Of a stretch of 64,000 bases of DNA, positions 21,346 to 31,116 are shown in pieces. Position numbers and translations under genes: made by a program. The first letter of the stretch is position 1; each line of letters begins with the position of its first letter. The stretch comes from Symbiodinium sp. CCMP2592. Its lineage: Eukaryota; Sar; Dinophyceae; Suessiales; Symbiodiniaceae. Under the pieces are notes generated by a model. That model searched no databases and was not told the DNA's origin. It saw only the letters and a list, made by a program, of their open reading frames with translations. The stretch covers positions 124,001 through 188,000 of the forward strand of contig CAJNDT010001902.1 of assembly GCA_905221615.1 (NCBI GenBank), written 5' to 3'.

Positions 21346-21428
21346 CTAAAACCCCTAAAGCGCTCCAGGGACCGGCAACAATTCGTGGAACCCCTGGATT
21401 CGATGCATCATTGGACCCCAGAGGTACA

Positions 21429-21528
21429 GGGAACTCCAGAAAGTTGGAATATGGTTTCAGGGTAGGATACCCTATAATTTACCATAAAGGGTTTAGGATA
21501 ATCGTATTCCAACTTTCTGGCTTTTACT
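21429..21528. mobile_element. M2 element
   Basis: GGGAACTCCAGAAAGTTGG to CCAACTTTCTGGCTTTT. It differs from 22778-22876 at a single position by eye (ATCGTATTCC against ATCATATTCC). Confidence 0.95.
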
Positions 21529-21535
21529 TTAAATA

Positions 21536-21645
21536 TATCTTAGAATCTGCCCCCACCCTGTAATAGTGGTATAATAGGAATATGATAGGGCCCTACTAGA
21601 ATCCTTATAGTCACTACTACAGGGTGGGGGCAGCTTCTAAATTAT
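21536..21645. mobile_element. M7 element
   Basis: TTAGAATCTGCCCCCACCC left, GGGTGGGGGCAGCTTCTAA right, with GGGCCC at the centre. Second copy at 29745-29870. Confidence 0.85.
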
Positions 21646-21757
21646 ATCTTACTATTACAAAATTAATATATGGCATAGGTCCTTAAATGTTAAATGTACT
21701 TATTAATCTAAACGATAAGCTAGCCCCGAGATGTAGGGTTTGTGGGGTCTGCATCCG

Positions 21758-21856
21758 GGTGGCTGTCAAAATTAGAGTCCCTTTTTGGTTCCCGAAAAAA
21801 TACGGCACCTAATACTTAGGGCACCCAAGAAGGAACCTTAATTTTGACAACTATCC
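21758..21856. mobile_element. M6 element
   Basis: GGGTGGCTGTCAAAATTAG left, AATTTTGACAACTATCC right. Contains ACGGCACCTAATACTTAGG. Confidence 0.8.
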
Positions 21857-22544
21857 ACATACAGTGAAGGTTTAGGGTTGAGTGGCCTAGGGGTGTAAGG
21901 TTTTAAGGTTCCAATTCGGCCAGTGCGACAGCCGCTCATTATGGGGCTTTTCAAAACGATGTTCCTTTCGAGGATTCTTAGGCTAGCGAACTTTAACAAC
22001 TCTTTACTTCTTACTCAGCTTGGAACCGAGAACCCTGTTGGTCGAGCAAGTAACCAAGCCCCAAGCCCTAAACCCTATTACAAGACCCTCTTAAACACGA
22101 ACGCCTAGGCCCCACACGCTGAATTCAATACCCCAGGCTCCCCGGGGCCGAAACCCTAACACAAAGGCAGGCCCCAAACCGCGTGCCTGGAGGTTCGCTC
22201 GCGTGGCCTCTCGAATCTCGAGCTGAAACACCGAACAGGTTCCCTAACTTTCACGTTAGGTACCTCAATAAATTGAAATTCATAGTGATTGACTGGCTTT
22301 CATTATATACGGCCAATGACTACTCACCTACGGTTTTTTTGTGCCTGGAGCCGGAGGGGCCAGGGAAGGGGCTTTGCGGTTTGGCCCGTAGGGCGTCAAG
22401 AAGCTCAAGTTTTAGGGTTTAGGGTTTTAGGGTTTAGGGTGCACAGATGTATCTACGAAACTGCTGTGACCTACAGATGAGTCGACAGAGGGTCGTTGAG
22501 GCAGTCATTCTCACTCAAATTCATCGAATCCAAGCAGCTATGTA
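21857..22544. other. No gene; telomere-like tract
   Basis: TTTAGGGTTTAGGGTTTTAG at 22411-22440. CTAAACCCTATTACAAG near 22070. No convincing frame. Confidence 0.4.
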
Positions 22545-22577
22545 TGCACGTATGTGTGTATGCATGTACGTATGCGT

Positions 22578-22629
<52 letters not shown>

Positions 22630-22735
22630 ATATATGTATATATGATAACATTTTTATAGGGACACCCATGTACATACCTGATACATAAATGTATACATAC
22701 ATACCCAAATACCTACATACATACACACTTGAGAA
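22545..22735. repeat. TGTA / TA / CATA microsatellite
   Basis: TATGTGTGTATGCATG, then (TA)n at about 22580-22635, then ACATACATACCC units. Confidence 0.9.
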
Positions 22736-22777
22736 CTCAACCGAAGCTGTTTGCTGAGACGGCAGTTAGACTCTAAA

Positions 22778-22876
22778 GGGAACTCCAGAAAGTTGGAATA
22801 TGGTTTCAGGGTAGGATACCCTATAATTTACCATAAAGGGTTTAGGATAATCATATTCCAACTTTCTGGCTTTTAC
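22778..22876. mobile_element. M2 element
   Basis: By eye identical to the reverse complement of 13376-13474. Three CCCTAAA units follow immediately at about 22876-22900. Confidence 0.95.
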
Positions 22877-22982
22877 CCTAAACCCTAAACCCTAAACCCT
22901 GTAGGATATCTGAAACCTGGATATGTGTCCATTGCGTCTCGCGGCTTCCTCAGCTTCTCCTCTCATGACTACTGCAGGGGCG

Positions 22983-23076
22983 GTTTAGGGTTTAGGGGTT
23001 TAGGGTTTAGGGGTTTAGGGTTTAGGGGTTTAGGGTTTAGGGGTTTAGGGTTTAGGGGTTTAGGGTTTAGGGGTTG
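22983..23076. repeat. 15-bp telomere-like minisatellite
   Basis: Six units of GTTTAGGGTTTAGGG, a 7+8 variant of the TTTAGGG repeat. In frame it would give GLGFR or, on the other strand, PKPLN repeats. Not thought to be coding. Confidence 0.95.
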
Positions 23077-23240
23077 GGGCAAGACGAGCAGCCAGCAGAG
23101 GCGAGGCTGCGTGCGAATGTCAAGTCTGGAAGCCCAGGCTGGGGTGCAGGCTGAAGGAGTGTGGCTCGACGGAGCCGAACGATAACTCAATTGCAGATCC
23201 CCGGGAGCTGGCTAACAAAGGGCAAAGGTTAAAGTAGCGT

Positions 23241-23325
23241 TTTGGTGCTCATTATCAAATTATACTATAGTTACAATAAGAACCTTCCAAAAAAGATAGT
23301 ATGGGTAATTATTGAGGCCCCGATA
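23241..23325. mobile_element. M5 element, left end degraded
   Basis: TATACTATAGTTACAATAAG and GGGTAATTATTGAGGCCCC are typical M5 interior and right end. The GGGGCC left end is missing. Confidence 0.6.
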
Positions 23326-23765
23326 TTAAATCGACGATCTGGCCTTATCATGGGCTCGATATCCATGAGGGCAAAGCATCTCGCAAAACTCCAGGACGCC
23401 CAGCGTCCTGGCACATCGATCCCGGAATTCGGATGGTGCTGTATATCTGATGTTGACAAATGGCTTTGAATATGAGATTTACATACTTCATATACTTCTC
23501 ACAATCGAACGGAGAACCCGTTGCACATCCTCTAAGAGCGCAGCATATCCAGGACATGCTGCGGGTACTCGGCAATCTTGGGATTGGAGCATGAACCGAC
23601 ACTACCGTGCAAACCAGGGAAGATGTATTGATGATTAGTGCTTCCCTACGACAATAAGTCAATTGGCACAAGGGTCAACGTCCATGGCAGGACCACCATC
23701 AACTCCTCTGCACATGTCACCTGAACTCTGCCCTTTTGCCCATGTGCAAACCTTATCTGTCTGGT
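23326..23765. other. No recognisable gene
   Basis: A 107-codon minus frame (23348-23671) has no domain or splice support. Confidence 0.35.
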
Positions 23766-23862
23766 GCTTAGCTGGGAATGAGGGAATGGATCCCTATGAT
23801 AGCCCCTTGAGGTCCCCTATAGTAGTCCCAATAACCCATTCCCCTATTCCCTGCTAAGAACC
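23766..23862. mobile_element. M8-like element
   Basis: CTTAGCTGGGAATGAGGGAA left, CCTATTCCCTGCTAAG right. Related to the 188-279 element through the GGGAATGG arm. Confidence 0.7.
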
Positions 23863-24314
23863 CGACAGTTATGCTGATATGAATGATAATCAGATAATCC
23901 CGACCGAACGGCAACACGGCCGGCTTCCAAGCGACAAAGTGCCCGAGTGAGGGGTCGTCTTGGCCCAATGTAGAATTCTGCACGCATACACTCAAACATG
24001 TGACGAGCACCCGTCGCCATCCACATCATACTGCTCCATTAGCAGATCCACCTGTCATCGCTGTCGGTCTGAAGGTTCGCTTGACGAAAGTGAGCCTAGC
24101 TTACACGTCCGTCGACAGAGACGACGACACCCCCACCACGCTGTACGGGCGGACAGAAGGGTCCGGAAAGCTTGGACAAGCGTCGCTCTCAAAACGTTGC
24201 CAGTGCGACCTACGGACCTACTGCTGCGATACAGTGCCAGAGTCTTCTAGAGGCTGTGCACAGTGCCACTCGCTCCGTACTTGTCTAGTGAAAAAGCAGG
24301 TCGAGAAGCATGTG
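23863..24314. other. Possible coding stretch, unassigned
   Basis: Plus strand 24030-24250 is open with moderately G/C third positions and reads VIAVGLKVRLTKVSLAYTSV then DRDDDTPTTLYGRTEGS. No domain recognised and no splice sites chosen. Confidence 0.2.
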
Positions 24315-24565
24315 TGCGCAATGTATACCTATGCACATATGTACTTATCTGCTTATTTTTTATTTACACATGAAGAATATGTGTATGTATGTATGTGTAT
24401 GTAAGGTGCGGTACAGACTCACACACCCCCCGGGCACAAAAAACAATCGCGCAGACACACACAGACGCCGAGAGCCCACGAGTGCGCGGAGAGCGAGAGG
24501 AAGAGAGAGACAGACAAAGAGAGAGAGGGAGGGAGAGAGACAGAGAGAGAGAGAGGGCACAAAAG
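24315..24565. repeat. TATG and GA microsatellites
   Basis: TGTATGTATGTATGTG near 24380, and (GA)n with GGGA from about 24485 to 24565. Confidence 0.85.
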
Positions 24566-24832
24566 GGCGAGAGTGTGGCTATCGCGCAACCACTCCGGAC
24601 TTTGAGCCTACGTCATCTACCTTTTGTATGCCTTTCAAAGTTCTCAGCATGATGCCATGTTACCATCGTCACACCTGCTGCTGCTGCCGCTGCCGCCACA
24701 TGCTGTCTAGTTGTGGTTACAGGCATCTCTAGAAACATCTTCGTCATGCTGGCTTTCTGATTCTTCTAGAGGCCAATGGCTGTGCTGTGGATATTAGATT
24801 TGGCGTCTCGATTCCTTAGATCAGGGTTTGTG
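24566..24832. other. No recognisable gene
   Basis: Includes a short CTGCTGCTGCCGCTGCCG run at about 24678. Nothing supported. Confidence 0.4.
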
Positions 24833-24936
24833 GTTTATATAGTCTTTATTGTAGTTCCTTTTGTGGTTTAACCAAAAATATAATTAGGATCCTATAAGGT
24901 AACCCCCAAAAGGAACTACAATGGAGACTACAGGTA
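24833..24936. mobile_element. M3 element
   Basis: ATATAGTCTTTATTGTAG left, CTACAATGGAGACTACAGG right, with GGATCCTATAAGGTAACC. First of a direct tandem pair. Confidence 0.85.
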
Positions 24937-25023
24937 GGTACACGTTCCTCCGCATGCGGAACCCCTAGGCCCTCAACCTTAGATGTACGGGCCTGCGGCC
25001 CGACATCTCCAAACTCCAGAGCT

Positions 25024-25129
25024 CTACCTATAGTCTCCATTGTAATTGCTTTTTTTGTTTAACCAAATTTGTAATTAGGTTCCCATAAGGCAACCCCAAA
25101 GAAGAAACTACAATGGAGACTATAGGTAA
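25024..25129. mobile_element. M3 element
   Basis: TACCTATAGTCTCCATTG left, CAATGGAGACTATAGGTA right. Second of the tandem pair, 88 bp after the first. Confidence 0.9.
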
Positions 25130-25279
25130 ACCCAGAAAAGCAGCAAGAAACACAACAAGCACCAGAACGCCCGAGTGTAAGTCCAACATCCTCTTTCCCA
25201 AGCAGTGCCTCTGAGGGGTTCAGCAGTCCTGAAGCCAAGATCTCACTTGCCTGGCAGGCGATGGAGCAGGTTGACTCCC

Positions 25280-25389
25280 ATTTGGGAGTTTCCGGAAATA
25301 GGGGACCCTAATATAGTACCCTAAATAGTAGGATCCTTACTATAAGGACCCCCAAAATAAGGTACCCCCATTTTCGGAAACTCCCATTT
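25280..25389. mobile_element. M1 element with ATTT duplication
   Basis: GGGAGTTTCCGGAAATAGG to TTTTCGGAAACTCCC, flanked on both sides by ATTT. Contains GGATCCTTACTATAAGG. Confidence 0.9.
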
Positions 25390-25429
25390 AGAGTCAAGAG
25401 TTGTAGGGTTGAGGAGTTGGGGCCCAGTA

Positions 25430-25627
25430 CAGGGGCCTTACGGTTGATGATAAGAGTCCTGCATTACCCATAATAAGGAATGTACCATAGTTCCCATAGT
25501 TTAGGGTCCTTAAGGTAATGCAGGATTTGTATCATCAACCGTAGTACTTGGAATAGGGATTTGCGGGGCCCATTATTCTAATAAGGAATCCCCAAAATAG
25601 TATGGGCAACTATTTAGGCCCCTATAA
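25430..25627. mobile_element. M5 element carrying a nested M9 element
   Basis: M5 left end GGGGCCTTA (25432-25440) is cut off from the rest of M5 (GTACTTGGAATAGGG to TTTAGGCCCCTATAAT) by the M9 insertion. Deleting 25441-25543 restores an M5 of normal length. Confidence 0.85.
25441..25541. mobile_element. M9 element inserted at TA
   Basis: CGGTTGATGATA and its mirror TATCATCAACCG end a 101-bp palindrome. TA lies on both sides (25439-25440 and 25542-25543). It is younger than the M5 copy it interrupts. Confidence 0.9.
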
Positions 25628-25726
25628 TGTCAGTTCAGGGTTCAGGGTTGAGGGATTTTAGGAAATCGGGTCTCCAAATGCCCCAACCGACAACTCAGGA
25701 GTGAAAGTCCCACGGCAGCAGCCCAC

Positions 25727-25836
25727 CTTGAGTTCTCCATCATGGTCAACATCGAAGTACCTCGGGATGCTCAAGTCAGAGAGCACGATACAGATTCTCC
25801 GCAAGAGACTAGTGGCAGTATCAGAGATGTCGTCAA
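25727..25836 (-). CDS. Exon with an EF-hand-like calcium loop
   Basis: Seen: minus strand after GTATCAG (acceptor at 25838-25837), 36 codons plus two bases, ending CTCAAG/GTGGGC (GT donor). The peptide reads DDISDTATSLLRRICIVLSD then LSIPRYFDVDHDGELK. Known: EF-hand loops follow a helix and start DxDxDGxL, with a final Glu at loop position 12. Here the donor falls after loop position 9, so the Glu would have to come from the next exon. Inference: part of a calcium-binding or calcium-regulated protein. If the frame runs on without splicing the loop ends in Cys and is not a proper EF-hand. Confidence 0.35.
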
Positions 25837-26141
25837 CTGATACACAAGTGGGGTAGTTCCAGTTTGCAGGACTTATAGCCCCAAATCGGACAGACTTAGC
25901 AAGTCCTGATTTTGGAAACCGGGTTTTCAGAAGAGAATCAGACAACCGACTTCTGGTTCCAGAGGCTGGCTACAGGCCCTCTAGGCCAAAATACACTCCC
26001 GATGGCCCATACCTAGTTTGGGATCGGGGTGCCGTGGGACTTCTTTACACGCCCTACAATTTTCCCTACACCCCAACGCTGTATAAGACAAAGAACACGA
26101 AAACAAGTTGGCGATCCGTGCTTGTAGTTTCCTTGTTCGGC
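25837..26141. other. No further exon recognised
   Basis: The same minus frame stays open to about 25945 but without clear bias. Nothing else seen. Confidence 0.35.
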
Positions 26142-26230
26142 ATACCTACAGTCTCCATTATAGTTCCTTTTCTTTGGTTTCACCAAATACCTAATTAGGA
26201 CCCTATAGGGTCACCCCAAAGCGGTACTAA
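26142..26230. mobile_element. M3 element, right end lost
   Basis: TACCTACAGTCTCCATTATAG is the left end. The copy breaks at about 26230, within GCGGTACTAA, where AACTACAATGGAGAC is expected. Confidence 0.8.
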
Positions 26231-26640
26231 CCGACTGGCAGCATCCGTGCGGCAAGGATGGCAAGGTTCCCAAAGCTGTAGAACTCTTCCATGGCCCACA
26301 GCTTAAAATCACAAGCCCCGAAATCTTACGATATGTAGCATGCGACAGAAAATCTAAAATAGCATCTATCAGAACATCTAACATGTGTAATCTACAACAT
26401 GTATACTAGATATAACCAGTAAACATAACATACTATATTCCCATACACTGAAATATACTATACTATGCAATACGATAATGCAATGTATTGCTGTATGTAC
26501 TTTGCATATTGTGCAAGATATAAGAGTTAATGGTCATATGCAAGAGTATATACATGCCTGACATTATGAAGCATGGAACAAACACATGCAACATTGTATT
26601 AGATATTAGTTGACTGAGCGCTATACATAATAATATGTAC

Positions 26641-26685
<45 letters not shown>

Positions 26686-26749
26686 CACATTTGCACAAAA
26701 CGATCTGTGACACATATAAGATATATTAATGCAATATGTAATATGTTCT
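26231..26749. other. AT-rich DNA with a TA microsatellite
   Basis: Decayed ACATCTAACATG and TATACTATACTATGC patterns at 26320-26480. (TA)n at 26645-26690. No gene. Confidence 0.6.
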
Positions 26750-27075
26750 ATGCTATAAACGACTTTAAGATGGAACCGCCAAAGCCAGAAGCCAAACAGG
26801 CCAGCTCGCTTGAAGACACACTGCAAGTCTTCCAGTTGAGCCTGCAATGCCGTCTTCAATGTCATGCCGATCGCATATATGCTCACTATGATGAATGGCT
26901 CTGGTTCCTGTTGAATTCCTGCTGTCATGACCTACCACTGCTACGATTAAGGCTATGACGACAATGCCCACAACGACGACTGTCGCAGCGACAACTGCCT
27001 TGATTTTGCTCGCGGAGCCCTGAACTTGACTTAGACGCCAATACGCGAACAGAAACAGCCGAAGCAACTGCAAAA
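26750..27075 (-). other. Hypothetical membrane-type ORF
   Basis: A minus frame of 102 codons (from about 27073) includes AVVAATVVVVGIVVIALIVA then VVGHD, a textbook single-pass length. The other minus frame downstream (to about 26770) reads MTLKTALQAQLEDLQCVFKR. No start or splice site can be fixed. It could be a two-exon gene for a small membrane protein or one of the recurrent hydrophobic patches. Confidence 0.3.
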
Positions 27076-27863
27076 TCGACAGACATCTGCAGCTCTGTCG
27101 GCCCGTTCAGCTCCCAGCACCCACCCCGCTATTCTGCATCAAACCCCCGGAAGCAACTCTCAGGAGCAGCCTCCGGCAGCAGGGGTGGTGTGGTCACGAT
27201 CCTCCTGGAGGTTTAGGGATTATGATTAAGGGCTTCGGGTGTTGTTCTGTTGCTCCGGCAAAGGCCAGCCCGACTGGCACTGGTGTTGCGATGGCCTTCA
27301 TAGTTCGTTGAGGGCGAGATATGCGCTAGCTAATGAGACTGTTGCATTATTGTCATTATTGTTGTTGTGGTATCTGACACCTGTCCAGGATGTGCAGCGC
27401 CGGTTGTCTAGATTCACAGCAGCGTCCTGAAAACAGCCGAGGTGAATATCTCCAGTCTTGGTTTCATGAAATCCTTACTTGATCTTGCTTTCATGTGAAC
27501 TTTACTTCAATAAGGTAGCACATGCGAAGCAAGCATGCCAGGCTCGCTGGACCGTCAAGACCTGTTTAGAAGCTGAGGAGACAGGACAGGCTCGCACGGC
27601 TCAGGGAAGCAGGGCCAACTTGCCTGAAACCTTGCTACAGCTATTTTCCAGTAGGCAGACTCCTGTCCAAAGATGCGGACAGTTCCGTGCCCCACCTGGC
27701 AGACTTTCATGTCATTCGGATTCAGGGTTTAGGGTGACTCATCCCGGCAGGGCGACTGGGAAAATCGTCAAGAGTCAGGCGCCTGAACAAAGTCGAGGAC
27801 GATGGCAACAAACTCTCGGCTAGAAACTCGGGCTTACCCCCTACAATAGTAGCATGGCTAAGT
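27076..27863. other. Weak plus frame only
   Basis: 27479-27823 is open for 114 codons with no known domain. At 27330-27378 a short CIIVIIVVVVV run occurs in a plus frame. The rest is unremarkable, with a GGTTTAGGG tract near 27210. Confidence 0.2.
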
Positions 27864-27928
27864 ATGGTATGGTACAGAAGAAGACCATGGGATTGATAAC
27901 ACCATGGTACAGAAGAAGACCATGGTTT
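27864..27928. repeat. Short direct duplication
   Basis: TGGTACAGAAGAAGACCATGG occurs twice 37 bp apart (about 27869 and 27906), within decayed AGTATGGTAT-type DNA. Confidence 0.8.
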
Positions 27929-27952
27929 CGATGAGGATCCCAACACTCTACA

Positions 27953-28052
27953 GGGAACTCCAGAAAGTTGGAATATGGTTTCATGGTAGGATACCCTATA
28001 ATTTACCATAGAAGGGTTAGGATAATCATATTCCAACTTTCTGGCTTTTACC
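27953..28052. mobile_element. M2 element
   Basis: GGGAACTCCAGAAAGTTGG to CCAACTTTCTGGCTTTT, with a few substitutions (TTTCATGG, AGAAGGGTTAGG). Confidence 0.9.
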
Positions 28053-28246
28053 TTACACCCACGGACCGAAGCGCTTCCGAAATCGAGACCGACAGAGCCT
28101 CGCTACTAGACCCCCCCCACACCTTTGATCTTCCGTGCGAGAGCAAAACCCTAAAGCCTAGACTCTAAACCCTAAACCCTCTAAAGCCCTTCCGAAGCCA
28201 ACACTCCGAAGTCTCAAACCGACCGCACCTCGATCCAGCTGGAACT

Positions 28247-28271
28247 GGGGGGGTGGGGGGGGGGGGGGGGG
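28247..28271. repeat. G-rich homopolymer
   Basis: G7 T G17. No other feature around it. Confidence 0.9.
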
Positions 28272-28404
28272 TACTTGGAGCTATCTTCGTTTGGCAGTGA
28301 GCTTTGAACCGCGCGACTCAACACCTAAAACTACGAGCCTTCGCATCTCCGCCAGACTCGTGATCTGCGCAGCAGGCCAAAGAACCCGCATCATGTCCTG
28401 CAGA

Positions 28405-28510
28405 GGGAACTCCAGAAAGTTGGAATATGGATTAATGGTAGGATACGCTATAAATTACCATAAAGGGTTTAGGGGTTTAGGATAATGATATTCCAACTTT
28501 CTGGCTTCTA
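28405..28510. mobile_element. M2 element with internal expansion
   Basis: As the other copies, but AGGGTTTAGG in the centre is duplicated to AGGGTTTAGGGGTTTAGG, so the family carries its own telomere-like seed. Confidence 0.85.
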
Positions 28511-28871
28511 TACTGTAAGAACAGAATCAAAGAATCAAAGTAGGGTGAGGGTTTGTACAGTTTAGTAAGCATTCGCAATGGCTGCTAGCTTAGGGGCTTT
28601 ATCATTATTGTGATGTGCTTGTGCATGTACACGTTCAGAACTTCTCCGGAACTCCAGAACAGCGTCGAAGGGGCTAGCATCGACTTCTGCATTGTCATGA
28701 AATGTTGACTAAACACACACACAGATATCGAAAGAGATGCATAGGTTCTGACACCTGACCCTTCTGAGCTGATCATAAGCCGCTACTTGCCACCCTTAGC
28801 CGTCGTCCGCGGCTTTGCGGAGTGCCGGGGGAGGGGGACCATACACTGATCCTGCAGGTTCCAATCCCTAT
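28511..28871. other. No recognisable gene
   Basis: Short minus frame at 28585-28776 only. Nothing supported. Confidence 0.4.
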
Positions 28872-28931
28872 CCTACCTATAGTCTCCACTGTAGTTCCCT
28901 TGGGGGTTACCACAAGGGAGACTATAGGTAG
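28872..28931. mobile_element. M3 element, internally deleted (60 bp)
   Basis: Both termini (CTACCTATAGTCTCCACTG and GGGAGACTATAGGTAG) are intact but the centre is reduced to a few bases. A minimal derivative. Confidence 0.85.
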
Positions 28932-29097
28932 TGCTAAATAATTGGCAAGACGCTGCATTACCCTAGTTGCCTTAGTTATCTCTCCTATACTATGTTATGG
29001 ATCAAGCAAGACATTTTTCATCAGCAGTGATTACCAAGAGTAGCAAGGGCCGCAGACGGTCTCTCCGAGTGGCGACCTTTGCTCCCATGACTGAAAC
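28932..29097. other. Nothing seen
   Basis: No frames or repeats worth reporting. Confidence 0.4.
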
Positions 29098-29201
29098 GGG
29101 AGCTTCCCAAAATAGGAGACCCTAATACAGTACACTAAATAAATGGATCCTGTTTATAAGGACCCCCAAAATAAGGTACCCCTGATTTTCGGACACTCCC
29201 C
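29098..29201. mobile_element. M1 element
   Basis: GGGAGCTTCCCAAAATAGG to GATTTTCGGACACTCCC. It contains CCCTAATACAGTACACTAAA, the intact form of the site hit by the nested element at 62865. Confidence 0.85.
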
Positions 29202-29348
29202 AATGAGTTGACGGGGCACAGGATGGACAGCGTAACATAGAAACAACAATGCTGCAGGAACAGGGGTTCAGCCCACAAAGCTTTTGAACCACGAGTTTGC
29301 TCTGCAGCACACGTTCCAAACATTTACACCGAGGAACGGCAGTTTTCG

Positions 29349-29530
29349 GATCCAACTTACGACAGCAAGCGACAAACACGGGCACCTCCAGCACGAAGGA
29401 ACTTTTGACACCCAGCAACACCTCTCGATTCGGATCGGGTTTCGGGCATGTGATGGGGGGCAAACTTACTGGCGACTGCTCTTGCTCTCGCTGAAATTTC
29501 TTCCGAAGTGGCTCTCGTGCCTTTCTGGCA
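29349..29530 (-). other. Exon-like minus-strand segment with two GTAAGT donors
   Basis: GTAAGT occurs on the minus strand at 29469 and at 29360. Before the first, a frame reads ARKAREPLRKKFQREQEQSP. Before the second, another frame reads PDPNREVLLGVKSSFVLEVP then VFVAC. I could not fix acceptors, so exon limits are unknown. Confidence 0.25.
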
Positions 29531-29595
29531 ATCTAGGTTTGATCAGGTACGCTTCGGGGCAGAGGCCTTTGCAGAAGGTTCCTCTTGAGTTGCTT

Positions 29596-29672
29596 CGGTT
29601 GATGATATAAATCCTGCATTGCCTTAAGGACCCTAAACTATGGGAATTATGGTATATTCCTTATTATGGGAC
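29596..29672. mobile_element. M9 element, one end lost
   Basis: CGGTTGATGATATAAATCC begins it in the opposite internal orientation to 25441-25541. It breaks off after ATTCCTTATTATGGG. Confidence 0.75.
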
Positions 29673-29744
29673 CGTTTCTCCTATGAGTTGGCCCAAAGGA
29701 ACCCCGATCTCCAGGCGCTCCCACCATGCAAACCACAGGTCCTT

Positions 29745-29870
29745 ATACTATACTTTAGAAGCTGCCCCCAGCCTGTAATGGTGACTATAAGGATTGTATT
29801 GGGGCTCTATTTATATTCCTATTATACACTATTACAGGGTGGGGGCCCCTTCTAAACTATACCCTTCTGG
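29745..29870. mobile_element. M7 element
   Basis: TACTTTAGAAGCTGCCCCC left, GGGTGGGGGCCCCTTCTAAA right. The interior is inverted relative to 21536-21645. Confidence 0.85.
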
Positions 29871-30339
29871 AGTGGGGCATTCTGTGCATTCCAACAGGCC
29901 ACAGTAAGCGGGTGGTCCGTATTCTAGGAAGCGGTGTTGTGACGGGCGTAGCACTGGTAGTTTCATCTTTAAGCCCCCGACTACGCCTCAAATCAATAGC
30001 TAAAAAATGCGCTGGACCCCAGACAACCTTCAACCCTCTTAACTTACCCGTCTTGAGGCTTAACCCCGAAGCCAGTTAGACATGATCCTATCAGTACTTG
30101 ATATACGCAGATATCCCTGTGAAGCGCAAGAGCCCAAGCTCATAACCGAAACTCTCGAACCCCAGAGCAAACACTCGCACAACACCCGGTAAACACAGAG
30201 TGTCAGAGCGACTCCACACCGTTTGGTGCATAAAACCCTACAAGGCGCTTCAGTGCCTGCAGAATAGACCCTCTGAAATCAATCCCTCAAAAAACACCTA
30301 CCAAAGCTTGCCTCAACCTTAAACCCTACACCCCTACAT
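29871..30339. other. No recognisable gene
   Basis: CCTTAAACCCTACACCCC tracts begin near 30320. Otherwise nothing. Confidence 0.45.
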
Positions 30340-30442
30340 CCTTAAGCCCTACACTTAAGGCCGAAACCCCGAACCCTAAACCCGAAGCCGAAACCTGACC
30401 CTACACCTCTAAGCCTCTTAACCCTTAACCCCTAAACCGCAC
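30340..30442. repeat. Degenerate telomere-type tract
   Basis: CCTTAAGCCCTACACTTAAG, GAACCCTAAACCCGAAGCC and similar, leading directly into the ordered array. Confidence 0.8.
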
Positions 30443-30719
30443 AATAAACCCCTAAACCGCACAATAAACGCTTAAAACTCATAATAAACCCTAAACCTCA
30501 TGATAAACCCCTAAACCGCACAATAAACCCCTAAACCGCACAATAAACGCTTAAAACTCATAATAAACCCTAAACCTCATGATAAACCCCTAAACCGCAC
30601 AATAAACCCCTAAACCGCACAATAAACCCCTAAACCGCGTAATAAACGCTTAAAACTCATAATAAACCCTAAACCTCATGATAAACCCCTAAACCGCGCA
30701 ATAAACCCCTAAACCGCTT
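30443..30719. repeat. Higher-order satellite of telomere-like 20-mers
   Basis: Fourteen monomers of 19-20 bp built on AATAAACCCCTAAACCGCAC. Four variants succeed each other (CCGCAC, then CGCTTAAAACTCAT, then CCTAAACCTCATG, then a 19-bp CCGCAC). The four-unit block of 79 bp repeats at 30443, 30522 and 30621, with one extra monomer before the third (30601) and one after (30700). Confidence 0.95.
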
Positions 30720-31116
30720 AATCCACAACCCTGAGCAAAATGTGACCGAAGCCCGAAGCCGAGCCTGCTCAAGGGTCTTTAGGAACCTGCTGACGACGCG
30801 AGGCACATCCTCCCGCAGCAGCTTTGGGATGAAGTATTTCAGGCTACTACCGTAGGGGTTTATGGTTTAGGGCTTTGGGATGAAGTATTTTTTGGGTCTA
30901 CTGTAGGGGTTGAGGGTTTAGGACTTTGGGATTTGGGGATTTAAATTGTTTTAGATGTTTGGCGGGTTAATTTAGGTCTTAGGGTTGAGGCTTCGGGTTT
31001 AGGGTTTTAGGGCTTACAGGGTTTATCGGGTTCAGGGCCCCTTTTGCTCGAGATGTCAAGCCTTGGGAGCGCCTGGCGCAACACCCGGAAGTATCCCTGC
31101 TTTTCAAACCTCAACT
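30720..31116. repeat. Degenerate TTTAGGG region
   Basis: Two copies of GGCTTTGGGATGAAGTATTT-like sequence (about 30820 and 30872), each followed by CTACTGTAGGGGTT-like sequence, plus scattered GTTTAGGG units to 31030. No gene. Confidence 0.6.

Noticed and set aside
22925-23190. GLGFR/PKPLN pentapeptide repeat protein
   Set aside because: Follows directly from a 15-bp telomere-like minisatellite. The 15-bp unit keeps frame by arithmetic.
28405-28510. Promoter or transcription-factor cluster in the repeated AGAAAGTTGGAATATG
   Set aside because: It is simply the M2 terminal repeat and occurs identically away from any gene.
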